Assembly (NCBI RefSeq): GCF_001661345.1
Contig: NW_017962926.1
Location: forward strand, 124,001 to 188,000
Source of the DNA: Ascoidea rubescens DSM 1968
Taxonomy: Eukaryota > Ascomycota > Saccharomycetes > Ascoideales > Ascoideaceae
Direction of reading: 5' to 3'
Length of the DNA: 64,000 bases
In this document: positions 30,338 to 39,372 of the stretch, piece by piece
Layout: every line of letters begins with the position of its first letter
Position numbering within the stretch: the stretch's first letter is position 1
Notes under the pieces: generated by a model
What the model saw: only the letters and a program-made list of their open reading frames with translations
Databases searched by the model: none
Told to the model about the DNA's origin: nothing
Position numbers and translations under genes: made by a program

Positions 30338-30892
30338 CTAAAATAAAGAATCAAGTTTAAAATTGAATTTTTCAGGATTGAAATCCCACTCAGGATAGTC
30401 GATTTTTTTCTTTTCTAATGAAATATCATTCTTGATATTACTATTGATTTGATTGGTATTGTTATTTAATTGGTTAAAGGAATAACCTAGTTCATTATTG
30501 GAATTGAAATGAGAAGAGTTGGAATAAACAAAATAACAAAAGACAGCAAAAGCAAGTAAAGAATGAGCTTTTAAAAATACCTCAATTATAATCTTGAAGT
30601 TTTTGTTTTGTAAATAAATTTCATTATCATAATAAAATTTGATTAAAATTGAGTAGATGCTCAAGACGTAGTAAAGATAGCAGATGTATATCAATATATT
30701 GTTGTTGTTGGAGTTATTATTTTTGATGTATTTGGTTTTATAGAGTTGATAAAGGATAGTAATTGAGATGACAGAGATTATACAGTAATTAGTAATATTT
30801 GAAGGTGTAAATATGTAATTTTTCAAAAGATCCTCGTATTTTGTGTAATAATGAGATAAATAGGCAATTGGATCCAAGGCATAAGAAATCAT
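30338..30892 (-). CDS. Small orphan membrane protein
   Basis: 184 residues from the ATG at 30892. I do not recognise the family. Three hydrophobic stretches are visible: about 37-57 (NYCIISVISITILYQL), 67-87 (ILIYICYLYYVLSIYSILI) and 103-122 (EVFLKAHSLLAFAVFCYFVY). An Asn-rich linker separates the first two, and a hydrophilic Asn-rich tail ends in PEWDFNPEKFNFKLDSLF, which looks conserved-like because it breaks the low-complexity pattern. It is divergent from ORC3. Codon composition matches the neighbours. It could be a fast-evolving ER or organelle membrane protein. Confidence 0.6.
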   Translation of the reverse strand: MISYALDPIAYLSHYYTKYEDLLKNYIFTPSNITNYCIISVISITILYQLYKTKYIKNNNSNNNNILIYICYLYYVLSIYSILIKFYYDNEIYLQNKNFKIIIEVFLKAHSLLAFAVFCYFVYSNSSHFNSNNELGYSFNQLNNNTNQINSNIKNDISLEKKKIDYPEWDFNPEKFNFKLDSLF

Positions 30893-31527
30893 TTTGGTTT
30901 GTTTCAAGTAGTATAGCTAACAAATTAGATTGCAATAAATTGAGCAACTTACAATAGAACAATAAGAAACCGACGAAAAGACAGGAAAAACATTGCTTTA
31001 TATACTGTTTTTAGGCTCCACAGCTAGGAAACTCAGTTGAAGAAAGATATCATGTTTCTACAAAAATTCAGATACAACTCCTCTACGATTGCAAGAAAAT
31101 TGTACACTTTTCCAGCTCTCAATGATGGCTCTTCGATGGATATACCTCTAAACACACCTGGGTTCCTTTCACATGCAAATACAACGTCGTTTGTACCCGA
31201 GACTCTGGATGTTACCCGGTGCTAAGCACTCAGTCTTTTTGGCTGTAGATGAGTGGCCGGGTAAGTACTGCTTCTGCAGGACGGAATGCAATGCAAACCT
31301 TGTTGCAGGTGTCTGCGATTTGCAGCTACTGTCTGCACATCTCTGTGTGGGTGGAAAGAGCTTCCGGAGCGTGAGTTTGAAGGCGGGTTCGATTTCTGCC
31401 GGGAGTCATTTTCATTGCTTTTTCTGGCTATTTTTCGAAACCCATTTTTGGTGCTTTTGCAACAGGCGATGAATCACCAAAGCCCTCCAGCTGCACAAGA
31501 CGATATTCATAACTTAGCAGTTCTACG
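30893..31527. other. Divergent promoter region of the orphan gene and ORC3
   Basis: 635 bp. The ORC3-proximal half (31,130-31,520) is distinctly GC-richer than its surroundings. Two inverted TTACCCG cores lie there, 47 bp apart start to start. Open frames in this half look accidental. Confidence 0.6.
31212..31265. promoter_or_regulatory. Inverted pair of Reb1-type sites
   Basis: TTACCCG at 31,212-31,218 and its reverse CGGGTAA at 31,259-31,265, both extended to TTACCCGG/CCGGGTAA, face each other in the ORC3 promoter. Paired general-regulatory-factor sites are common in divergent yeast promoters. Confidence 0.55.
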
Positions 31528-34500
31528 ATGGCAACACAGTCAGATCAAGACAGTTATTTGCAAGATGCTCAGAAGACCCATTATATTATTTATCCACAGA
31601 AGCTCAACCAGAAAAAGCTGGTCGCTAACAGATCTGCTGCTGCTAGCTCCATGTCTGATGCTGATTCTCCCTTTTTCACCATAAATCCCAATAACAATAT
31701 CAAAAAATTGATTTATCCCTTGAACTATCAGAATCAAATATTATTTTCAAATGATCATAGATATTTTTTGCCTTTACCACAAGAGTTTGACTCAATTGAC
31801 TTTACTGATTTAAGGCAGTCAAATTTTACTGTTTGTTGGCAAATCTTTGACCAGAAACTATCAGATCTTTTAACTGATCATAATAATTCATTGTTTGTTC
31901 GTATCAAAGCACATCTATTCAAAAACTTGGAATACAAAACAAACTCTAAATTAAACACTTTGTTAATTTTGAATGGTAATTCGAATACTAATCTATTTCC
32001 TGATTTGCAAGATTTTATAGATAATTTGAACAATAACTCGATTTCTAATACTGAAAAAAATGCAAATTATATATTTGATTTGATTGAAATTGACTCTTCA
32101 TTAACCTATAATATAAAACTATTGTTAAATCATATAATTTTAAATCTAATCAACAAAAATGACAAATTATTCGAATCTGTGAGAAATAAATTTGATAATA
32201 ACACTGAAAAATATATCAACGCTGATACTGACTACGATGCTCTTGAAGATGAATTTAAAGATAAAGATTTTAATTTTGATTACAATTCAGATTTTGAGTT
32301 TGATTACGATTTTCTATCAACTATATCCAGCACTCTATATTATAAAAGAAACCGTAAATTAATTTTATACTTTAATGATTCCCAAAATTTAGATCAATCA
32401 ACTTTATTGGTTTTTTTTAATTTTATCAACAATTCCTCATTTTTAAAAAATTACATTGAAATTTTTATAAACATTTCAACTTCTTTATCAATTTTCAATA
32501 GCTTCATTTCTTCATCTATCTTATCTCTTTTGGATTTCTCCTTTTTAAAATTATCTCAAAACTCCAATTCTCTAATTGAAAATATTTTATCTTCTCTACT
32601 ATTGAATCCTATTATAACTCATGATATTATTGAATTCAATAAATCAAAAAAAATCACAAAAAAAGAACTGTATTCCGCCAATTTAACTAAAGGAAATCCA
32701 ATTTCAAACTTAAATTTCTTGTTATTTGGCCCTTATCTCATGAATTTATTAAAGGATCGACACAACAACTCCTTGATTTCAATCAACTCATTTGTGTCAA
32801 CTATCAAATATTCAATTCTTTGCTATTTTTATAATAATCCCTTGTCAATTTTCTTCAATTCTCATGATCTAAATTTGAATGAAAATCATTTAATCACTTT
32901 AAAAAATTTACTCTCTTTTAAATCTTTTATCAATAATATATTGAAAAATCAGTTGTTCTTTAAAGACAAAAAAAAATTGCATAATTTGATTGAAAAAAAC
33001 TTGGAAGTACCTCAAACAAATAAAAATACAAAAAAATTAAGTGCCAATCAACTATATTTTAAAAATTATTTTGTTCCTTTTGCTTTGGCAAAATTTAAAA
33101 TCAATATGATAAACTTTTTAGACACACTTGATATTTTAGTTCTTACTCAAAAAATAATTATTGCAAATAGCACGTTTAAAGAACAAACAAATCAGAGAAT
33201 AATTGATTATATTAGCCAAAACTCTTTAGCCGACTCTCCGATTAAAAAAAATGTTTCAAACTATCGAATTTCTTCGGCCCAAAAATCTCCTAAACATTTT
33301 ACATTTTTATCCAAAACTGATCTATACTCTAAAATTTTAACTGGCACTTTATTAAAGACTGATTTTTTAGATCAATTGATCTCCAATCTTAAACATTTAT
33401 TACCTCATTTTTTAACCAAACTTTTTAAACTTTTGAAATCTTATAACACCAACTCACTAAATAAGAAATCTTTATATTTTAAAGATATAACCGAATTTAA
33501 ATTTGAAGATAACTATATCTTAAATTTATTTTATAAAAAATTGAAAACTGAAATTGGCAATGATATCAAAAATTTTGATGTTAACGGCATATATTTTTAC
33601 CCAATTAATATTTGTAATAATCCTGACAATAATAATGATGAAAATTTAAATGATGGATTAGAAAATTTGCCTATTCAGGGAAAATTTGCTTTCTCCACAA
33701 TTATACATAACTTAGTTGAGTGTTTTGATAAGTTTTTACTTGATCCATTTTATTTAGTGAAAAGTGAAGTAGAATTAGACGATAACCAAGTTCTATTCCT
33801 TGAGAATATTATTGGTTCAAATTATTTGTCTAATTTTTATGATGATTTATTATTTAATGAGGTTTTCACTATCAAAGACCATAAAATTGTTGAAAGCTCT
33901 ATTTTTCCTCCAGCTAGAAATTTCATCGAAGATGCTTTGATAAATCCCAAAAGCTATTTATTTAATAGTAAAGCCGCTGTCCCAAATAAAACTGATTTAT
34001 TGGAAGACAAGAATGATTTCTTATATGAAGTATCATCCGAGGAAGAACAAGATTTGGAAATTTTTCAAGATATTACTAGAAAAAGGAAATCCTCCGATGC
34101 TAGAAGATCTTTGAAAAATAGTATTGATAAACAAATCAATCCTTTAAAGCAGCTCTCAAAAATTTCAGACCCATTAATTTCGGAAATGTATCGATTATAC
34201 ATCGAAGCACCCATCAATATTAATGTTTATGATTTTTATCAAGCCTTTAAATCGACCCTTTCTCAACCCAAATATCTAGCTAATATTTCGAACGCGTTGG
34301 ATCAACCTGAAATTTCAAATATTATTTTAGATGAAACAATTGTAAAAGATCTTCGTGTATATCTAGATATCAATAACAATACGAAGCTAGTAGACAAAAC
34401 AAATGATGAAACAAATGTAGATAATGATTTGAAATGGGAAAAAATAACGCTTGCATGGTTTTTACAGGTTTTGGAAGAAATCAAAAACACAGGATTAATT

Positions 34501-34557
34501 GGTACAAATAGAAAGAATGTTGAAATTGTTAAAAAACTAGTATGGAAAGGATTATGA
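31528..34557 (+). CDS. ORC3: Origin recognition complex subunit 3
   Basis: 1009 residues from an ATG at 31,528, considerably longer than S. cerevisiae Orc3 (616). The N-terminal half carries the Orc3 AAA-like region: FTVCWQIFDQKLSDLL near 92, LLILNGN near 145 and KLILYFNDSQNLDQSTLLVF near 276. The middle is Asn/Lys/Phe-rich with long inserts. The C-terminus has the winged-helix signature of Orc3: MYRLYIEAPININVYDFY near 890, then ITLAWFLQVLEEIKNTGLIG and a terminal VKKLVWKGL. Orc3 is part of the ORC that binds replication origins and loads Mcm2-7. The tail match is the strongest evidence; sequence drift and Asn-rich inserts explain the extra length. It is convergent with the DDHD gene, 107 bp apart. 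Confidence 0.88.
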   Translation: MATQSDQDSYLQDAQKTHYIIYPQKLNQKKLVANRSAAASSMSDADSPFFTINPNNNIKKLIYPLNYQNQILFSNDHRYFLPLPQEFDSIDFTDLRQSNFTVCWQIFDQKLSDLLTDHNNSLFVRIKAHLFKNLEYKTNSKLNTLLILNGNSNTNLFPDLQDFIDNLNNNSISNTEKNANYIFDLIEIDSSLTYNIKLLLNHIILNLINKNDKLFESVRNKFDNNTEKYINADTDYDALEDEFKDKDFNFDYNSDFEFDYDFLSTISSTLYYKRNRKLILYFNDSQNLDQSTLLVFFNFINNSSFLKNYIEIFINISTSLSIFNSFISSSILSLLDFSFLKLSQNSNSLIENILSSLLLNPIITHDIIEFNKSKKITKKELYSANLTKGNPISNLNFLLFGPYLMNLLKDRHNNSLISINSFVSTIKYSILCYFYNNPLSIFFNSHDLNLNENHLITLKNLLSFKSFINNILKNQLFFKDKKKLHNLIEKNLEVPQTNKNTKKLSANQLYFKNYFVPFALAKFKINMINFLDTLDILVLTQKIIIANSTFKEQTNQRIIDYISQNSLADSPIKKNVSNYRISSAQKSPKHFTFLSKTDLYSKILTGTLLKTDFLDQLISNLKHLLPHFLTKLFKLLKSYNTNSLNKKSLYFKDITEFKFEDNYILNLFYKKLKTEIGNDIKNFDVNGIYFYPINICNNPDNNNDENLNDGLENLPIQGKFAFSTIIHNLVECFDKFLLDPFYLVKSEVELDDNQVLFLENIIGSNYLSNFYDDLLFNEVFTIKDHKIVESSIFPPARNFIEDALINPKSYLFNSKAAVPNKTDLLEDKNDFLYEVSSEEEQDLEIFQDITRKRKSSDARRSLKNSIDKQINPLKQLSKISDPLISEMYRLYIEAPININVYDFYQAFKSTLSQPKYLANISNALDQPEISNIILDETIVKDLRVYLDINNNTKLVDKTNDETNVDNDLKWEKITLAWFLQVLEEIKNTGLIGTNRKNVEIVKKLVWKGL

Positions 34558-34664
34558 AATTCCCATGGTACTTAGGTTAAAAAACATTACATCAAAAGAT
34601 TTAAATTATTTGACATTGTCTAACTTAATAAACAATTTCAATTAGCGTTTACTATAATTTTTTG

Positions 34665-36920
34665 TTATTTGTTAAGTTTAGCATACTCTCTCAAATCATT
34701 TTTGTTTTTCGTCAAAAGTTCCTTCAATAAAAATCCAGCTACATTTTCATCTTCAAAATAGCTTACGTGAGAGCCGATGGCTGAAATGATTGAAATATCA
34801 AAATAACCTTCCGATAAAGCATAGTCAACCCTTCCAGAATAGTTACACCCTTTCATGATATCAAAAGAATCTTTACTTATTTTCACTTTATTTGATTTTT
34901 TTTCATCAAAATCTTCTTTTTGTTCTTTCTTCTCAACTGTACTCCCAAACTTCAACTCTAAAGCATTGGCTGCTTTTTCCACAAATTTTTCACTTATATT
35001 GGTAATACTTTCTAGTTGTTGTTTTATTGAATCTAAAGGATTATCTAACAAATTGGGAATAGAGCAAGGCATAAATTCCGAGTAGGTTCGTGAAATTAAA
35101 GGCTCAACTCTATAGGCAACAGGATCAGAAGGGTGAAATATATTATAATAGTTATTGCATCTGGGAAGTGACATAATATTTTCTGTATTGTCTAGATTAT
35201 AAATTTGTCTTGATCCTATTTTTTTTCTCTTAATCAAATTAAAAAGACCGGTAGGTGAACCAAGAGCAAAAAAATTGTCAACTGGGAAATTTAATTTCCC
35301 TTGATTATTTTTGTTTTCCAATTGTTCTGGTTGTTTAGATAATATCTCAAAAGTTATAGCTGAACCTAGTGAATGACCAATAATACTCACTTTCCCTTTA
35401 AATTTTGGATTGTATTTCGAGTATAGATCATAAATTCTATTTGCTTCGGTAGTAACTTCGTTCAATATTGCGTTGAAATAAAAAGGATCATAATAAAGTA
35501 AAACGTCCAAAAGTACATCACCAACTAGATCTCTAATTTGCTTGACTCCACCAATGGAAATGTCACTTAATGAAGGAAGTTTTAAATCTTTTTTTGCAGA
35601 TTCAAAATCTATTTTGTGTCTCCAGAAAATTGGCAAAACTTGAATCCTACAATTGTGTTTCATTTCGCTTATCAATCTTTCGTCCATACTCTCATTTTCA
35701 GAATATTTTTCATAGTTTGGATAAGCTATTTCTTGAAACTGAGGGTTCTTAGAATAGACTCTCTTCAATGATTTTCTCAATACATTAATTGTATGAACAA
35801 AGTTAATGTACTGATATCTGGTCCCAAGAAGTTGACCGATTCCATGAACGCAAAGAATTAAATGATCTACTTCCCTGTCATTACAATCATATGGGTTATG
35901 ACATTCTTTATCATCATTATAATCGGATTCAATCTCTACCCTCATTGCTTCAGTCAACTTTTCATCTTCTTGAACTTCGTTCAATTCTTCAGTTTCTTTT
36001 TTCTTGGAGATATTATTTGTTTGAATAATATTGGAAAATTTAGAAAAAACAGATAAATATTCATTTTCAAATATTTCGGGAATCTTCGTTACCTTTTGGT
36101 CTAAATTTTGATTAGAATCTTCTGTTGGCTTCAGCTCTCCAATACTTTTTGAAGAGTTGGTACTCATGGAATCATGAGGTTTTTTAATATTTGCGTAGCC
36201 TCTATAAATAATTTTAATGTCCGAAAAAGTTGGGATGTTTAAGGATAATGATTTCACTATATTTAGTTGAATTTTACTTAAAAAAGATTTATCGGGCAAT
36301 AAGCAAGCAGTTGTTGAATTTAAAAATAAGATATATCTTCCAAAAATTTTAATTTCATTGTCAGAGAGATTTTCTAAGGGAAACAAGTTTGATTTCTCTA
36401 AATTATCAAAATCAGCACTATTTTCTCTCTTATAGGGTTTGATAGAAAGATAAGCATCTTCTAATTGAGCTGAGATTTTTGGATTGAAGGGGGAACCCTC
36501 AGAATCAAACCAAGTACCTCTTCTTACTTCATAAATAGGGCCATCCCAGTATATAGGACCCATTTTGATTAAGTGATGATTATTACCATTGGAGTCGGAA
36601 GTTTGGGTGCCAAAATCCACTTTAAATAGATTATCTTCATTTACTGTGACAATTGAGGAGTCCAGATGACCTTTACCTGATTTCAACAAATTAAAAGTTT
36701 TCTCTAAATTTATAGAATCATTATCTGAAAATAAAATAAAATTTTTAGGTTGTTGGGTCTGTTTATAATTATAATATTTTGGTTTTGTGATTGGAATATC
36801 AGTTGCGTATAACCATTTAGGGTCAATTTTCGGAATAGATTTTGAAGTTAAAACAAAAGAGCAAGTTGCAAAAAGTCTGAACTGAAAGCGACCAGTCAAA
36901 CTGAAAGAAGATTTAATCAT
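34665..36920 (-). CDS. DDL1: DDHD-domain phospholipase A1, Ddl1-like
   Basis: 751 residues from an ATG at 36920. An N-terminal Arg/Ser/Phe-rich stretch of ~30 residues fits a mitochondrial presequence. GPIYWDGPIYEVRRGTWF near 125 is the WWE-like segment of PA-PLA1 proteins. LILCVHGIGQLLGTRY near 353 precedes the lipase motif GHSLGSA near 512. The C-terminal DDHD domain contributes Asp and His residues in HPSDPVAYRVEP (~610), VDYALSEGYF (~705) and SHVSYFEDE (~722). Yeast Ddl1 (YOR022C) is a mitochondrial phospholipase acting on cardiolipin and other phospholipids. All catalytic elements are present. It is divergent from the amino-acid permease across a very long gap. Confidence 0.92.
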   Translation of the reverse strand: MIKSSFSLTGRFQFRLFATCSFVLTSKSIPKIDPKWLYATDIPITKPKYYNYKQTQQPKNFILFSDNDSINLEKTFNLLKSGKGHLDSSIVTVNEDNLFKVDFGTQTSDSNGNNHHLIKMGPIYWDGPIYEVRRGTWFDSEGSPFNPKISAQLEDAYLSIKPYKRENSADFDNLEKSNLFPLENLSDNEIKIFGRYILFLNSTTACLLPDKSFLSKIQLNIVKSLSLNIPTFSDIKIIYRGYANIKKPHDSMSTNSSKSIGELKPTEDSNQNLDQKVTKIPEIFENEYLSVFSKFSNIIQTNNISKKKETEELNEVQEDEKLTEAMRVEIESDYNDDKECHNPYDCNDREVDHLILCVHGIGQLLGTRYQYINFVHTINVLRKSLKRVYSKNPQFQEIAYPNYEKYSENESMDERLISEMKHNCRIQVLPIFWRHKIDFESAKKDLKLPSLSDISIGGVKQIRDLVGDVLLDVLLYYDPFYFNAILNEVTTEANRIYDLYSKYNPKFKGKVSIIGHSLGSAITFEILSKQPEQLENKNNQGKLNFPVDNFFALGSPTGLFNLIKRKKIGSRQIYNLDNTENIMSLPRCNNYYNIFHPSDPVAYRVEPLISRTYSEFMPCSIPNLLDNPLDSIKQQLESITNISEKFVEKAANALELKFGSTVEKKEQKEDFDEKKSNKVKISKDSFDIMKGCNYSGRVDYALSEGYFDISIISAIGSHVSYFEDENVAGFLLKELLTKNKNDLREYAKLNK

Positions 36921-37019
36921 TTAAGTATGTTTTTAATGTTGGTATTAATCTTTTATGATTATATTTCGCCTATGATCAAGATGCTGTGGATTATTGAAAT
37001 GTCTTTATCTATTTAAGCA

Positions 37020-37028
37020 CACGTGCAG
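37020..37028 (+). promoter_or_regulatory. CACGTGCAG motif upstream of DDL1-like gene
   Basis: CACGTGCAG about 100 bp upstream of the phospholipase ATG. The same 9-mer occurs at 25,307 and 38,613. Confidence 0.45.
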
Positions 37029-38612
37029 CAACGTCGGAACCTTTCTATCCGCTGCTGTTTTGATATGATTGGCTGCTGGTTTACAGCCTTTCAAGTGATT
37101 AACTGCTAGATTTGATATATGAGAAACACAAACCAAGTATTCATATATGTTTTGGAGTGTGTTGAGAGTTGGTTTTTCACAGAGGCGTCAAATTTGAGTA
37201 GCAAATCGGCGATAACAATGTTCTGTTTGACTATTGAACAAATCCCATTATCACAACTAAATAATTAAATTGGAAATTATTACCCTAAACATCTATTGAA
37301 TAAAAATTGGATTACATGATAATTCAATGCCAGTTTTGTTTTGAACATTCTCGAGTGTTAAAAATAGAAATCCTTTCATCAAAGGTTGGACCTGAAAAGA
37401 TTCTGAAAGAAGATATTGATAATATTATTCTGGTATTAAACAATTTAAAGAATATAGGAGGAGCTGATTAAGTGGTGAGCTATTGGCAGTGACTATCTTG
37501 ATGATAATCATGATAATTGAAGTGGCTGTTAGGAGCAAGGAAGAAAGAGAAAGATCCTCTAACTCGTTGCTAAGATAAACAATAAAGTAGAGGAAAAAAT
37601 TCGATAGATTTTATCAAGCAATTTTTTGATAAGGAATGCAGAAGCTCTTTTTTGAAGGCTTTTGGCTAGTGAGGTGTTACTGCGAATTTAAGTTGGTTTA
37701 GATTGTTGCTGATGCATATTCCTGCTTGTACTCACCGTCATTTCTACCAGAGACCTGCAATAACTGGATATGGCAAGAGATAGTCAATTTGAAAACCAGG
37801 CGTGAGTGCTACTTGCACAGAAAGCACCTAAAGTTTTATCAATATCAAAAGTCGAAAATCGGATTGGATTGAATTGAAAAAGATATAACTGAATGGGGCC
37901 AATCTTACATTTTAAAAGAATTTATTTGATTAAATATTACGTTTATCAATTCTGAAAACCTGAGAAACCGGTGTGCTACTTTCAAATTGTAACTGTTGTT
38001 TTGTTTTAGTCTGATTAGACATAAAATGGATATTGCAACAGGCTGGTGTTTTTGTTGTTGTTGTGAGAATAAAAAGATTACATTACTATAGTGAACAATG
38101 CTTGATATTCATGTTTTCACATCACTGATAGCTAGCAGTCTAGTTGAAAGCTTTGTAGCATTTCAGCGATTTATTGTTATAATACCAAGTTGATTTAGAG
38201 TGTGTGATATTTTCAACTGTAATATTACCAAAATTATTTTTTGGAAAAACAAGCGCACCAAGTTTTTTTGATATCCCAGCTAAAATTTCGTAGGTCGATA
38301 TTTAATAAAAAGAAAAATTGTTATTTGAATTCTAAGTTTTCGCACTTGGTAATAGTAGCGCACCACTTTCACCAATAGAAACCCTTTCCCAGCAGACTCC
38401 AAGCCAAAGCAGAATCCATTCTTTGCTTAAAATTTTCTCCTCTGTATGCTCTTGACAGTTTTGCTTTCTGTTGACAACAAGAAAGATTAAAACACTCAAC
38501 TCGCAATTTGGATTGTGGTTCAAGAGCTGCCCACATCATTTCTTGTTTGGATTCAGGCAGTTTTCAGAATCTGCGTCACACGGCATTCTGCTGTCCCACT
38601 TTTTGAGAGACA

Positions 38613-38621
38613 CACGTGCAG
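38613..38621 (+). promoter_or_regulatory. CACGTGCAG motif in permease upstream region
   Basis: CACGTGCAG about 760 bp upstream of the permease ATG, inside a GC-richer patch. It is the third copy of this 9-mer in the window. Confidence 0.4.
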
Positions 38622-39161
38622 TAGTACACTCCCTGCATGAATGGTATTGTATAGTAGAGGTTTCGGAATATATTGTTTTGGCTGCTGCATACAGCGGCGT
38701 CTTCTGCAGGCAGGCATCAGTGGTATTTCTGATTTTGGCCAATCATAGCTCATGCTGGTCTTTAGTTTGACTGTGCTATGCACTCACTTATAAGAGCTTA
38801 TATCTCATGTTCCTACCCAACTCCTATCTCATGTGTTTTGTTTTCTCCCTCTCCTGATATTTGTTTTTTTGGTCTTTTCCTGATTATACTTCTGGGCTTT
38901 TGGCTTTAATCTTAGTTTCTTTTCATTGTTGTCTCCTGCCCTGCAATTCTATTCGTCTTGTTTCCAGCTTCGGCATGCTGAATCTCTACACCTTGCTGAT
39001 TTTTCCAATATTTTTATTTTTTGATCGGCCATACAAGTCTTTAATTCGTACCATTCACAGTCACTTTTTCGCATTAATTCAATTTTCTATCGCTCAGAAA
39101 CTTGCTACTTCAGTCGATCAGAATCGTCACCACCATTTTTTGCTTTATTTTTCACTCATCT

Positions 39162-39181
39162 TATATATATATATATATATA
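39162..39181 (+). promoter_or_regulatory. (TA)10 tract, probable TATA region of the permease gene
   Basis: Twenty bases of alternating TA, about 190 bp upstream of the permease ATG, with a T/C-rich leader after it. The distance fits a yeast TATA element with a long 5' leader. Confidence 0.5.
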
Positions 39182-39372
39182 CTACAGTTTATTCCTGAGT
39201 TGTTGTTATAAAGGTTGGTTTCTCATTTTAATGCAAGAAAATAAGCTTTTTATAAAGTACTAGTGTTTTCTTAGTCAGTCATTTTGTTAATTATTTGTTA
39301 CCAATTAATTAAATCTTTTGATACCTCTTTTTATCACTCTCTTTTTGTTTTCCTTTTTCATTTTATAATAAA

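Larger units (their letters stand above)
36921..39372. other. Long divergent intergenic region (2.45 kb)
   Basis: This lies between the DDHD phospholipase (leftward) and the Dip5-like permease (rightward). The right part (38,560-38,760) is GC-richer and carries CACGTGCAG at 38,613; another copy is at 37,020 near the phospholipase gene. A (TA)10 run at 39,162-39,181 lies about 190 bp before the permease ATG. Short open frames look accidental. No RNA gene was recognised. Confidence 0.6.
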
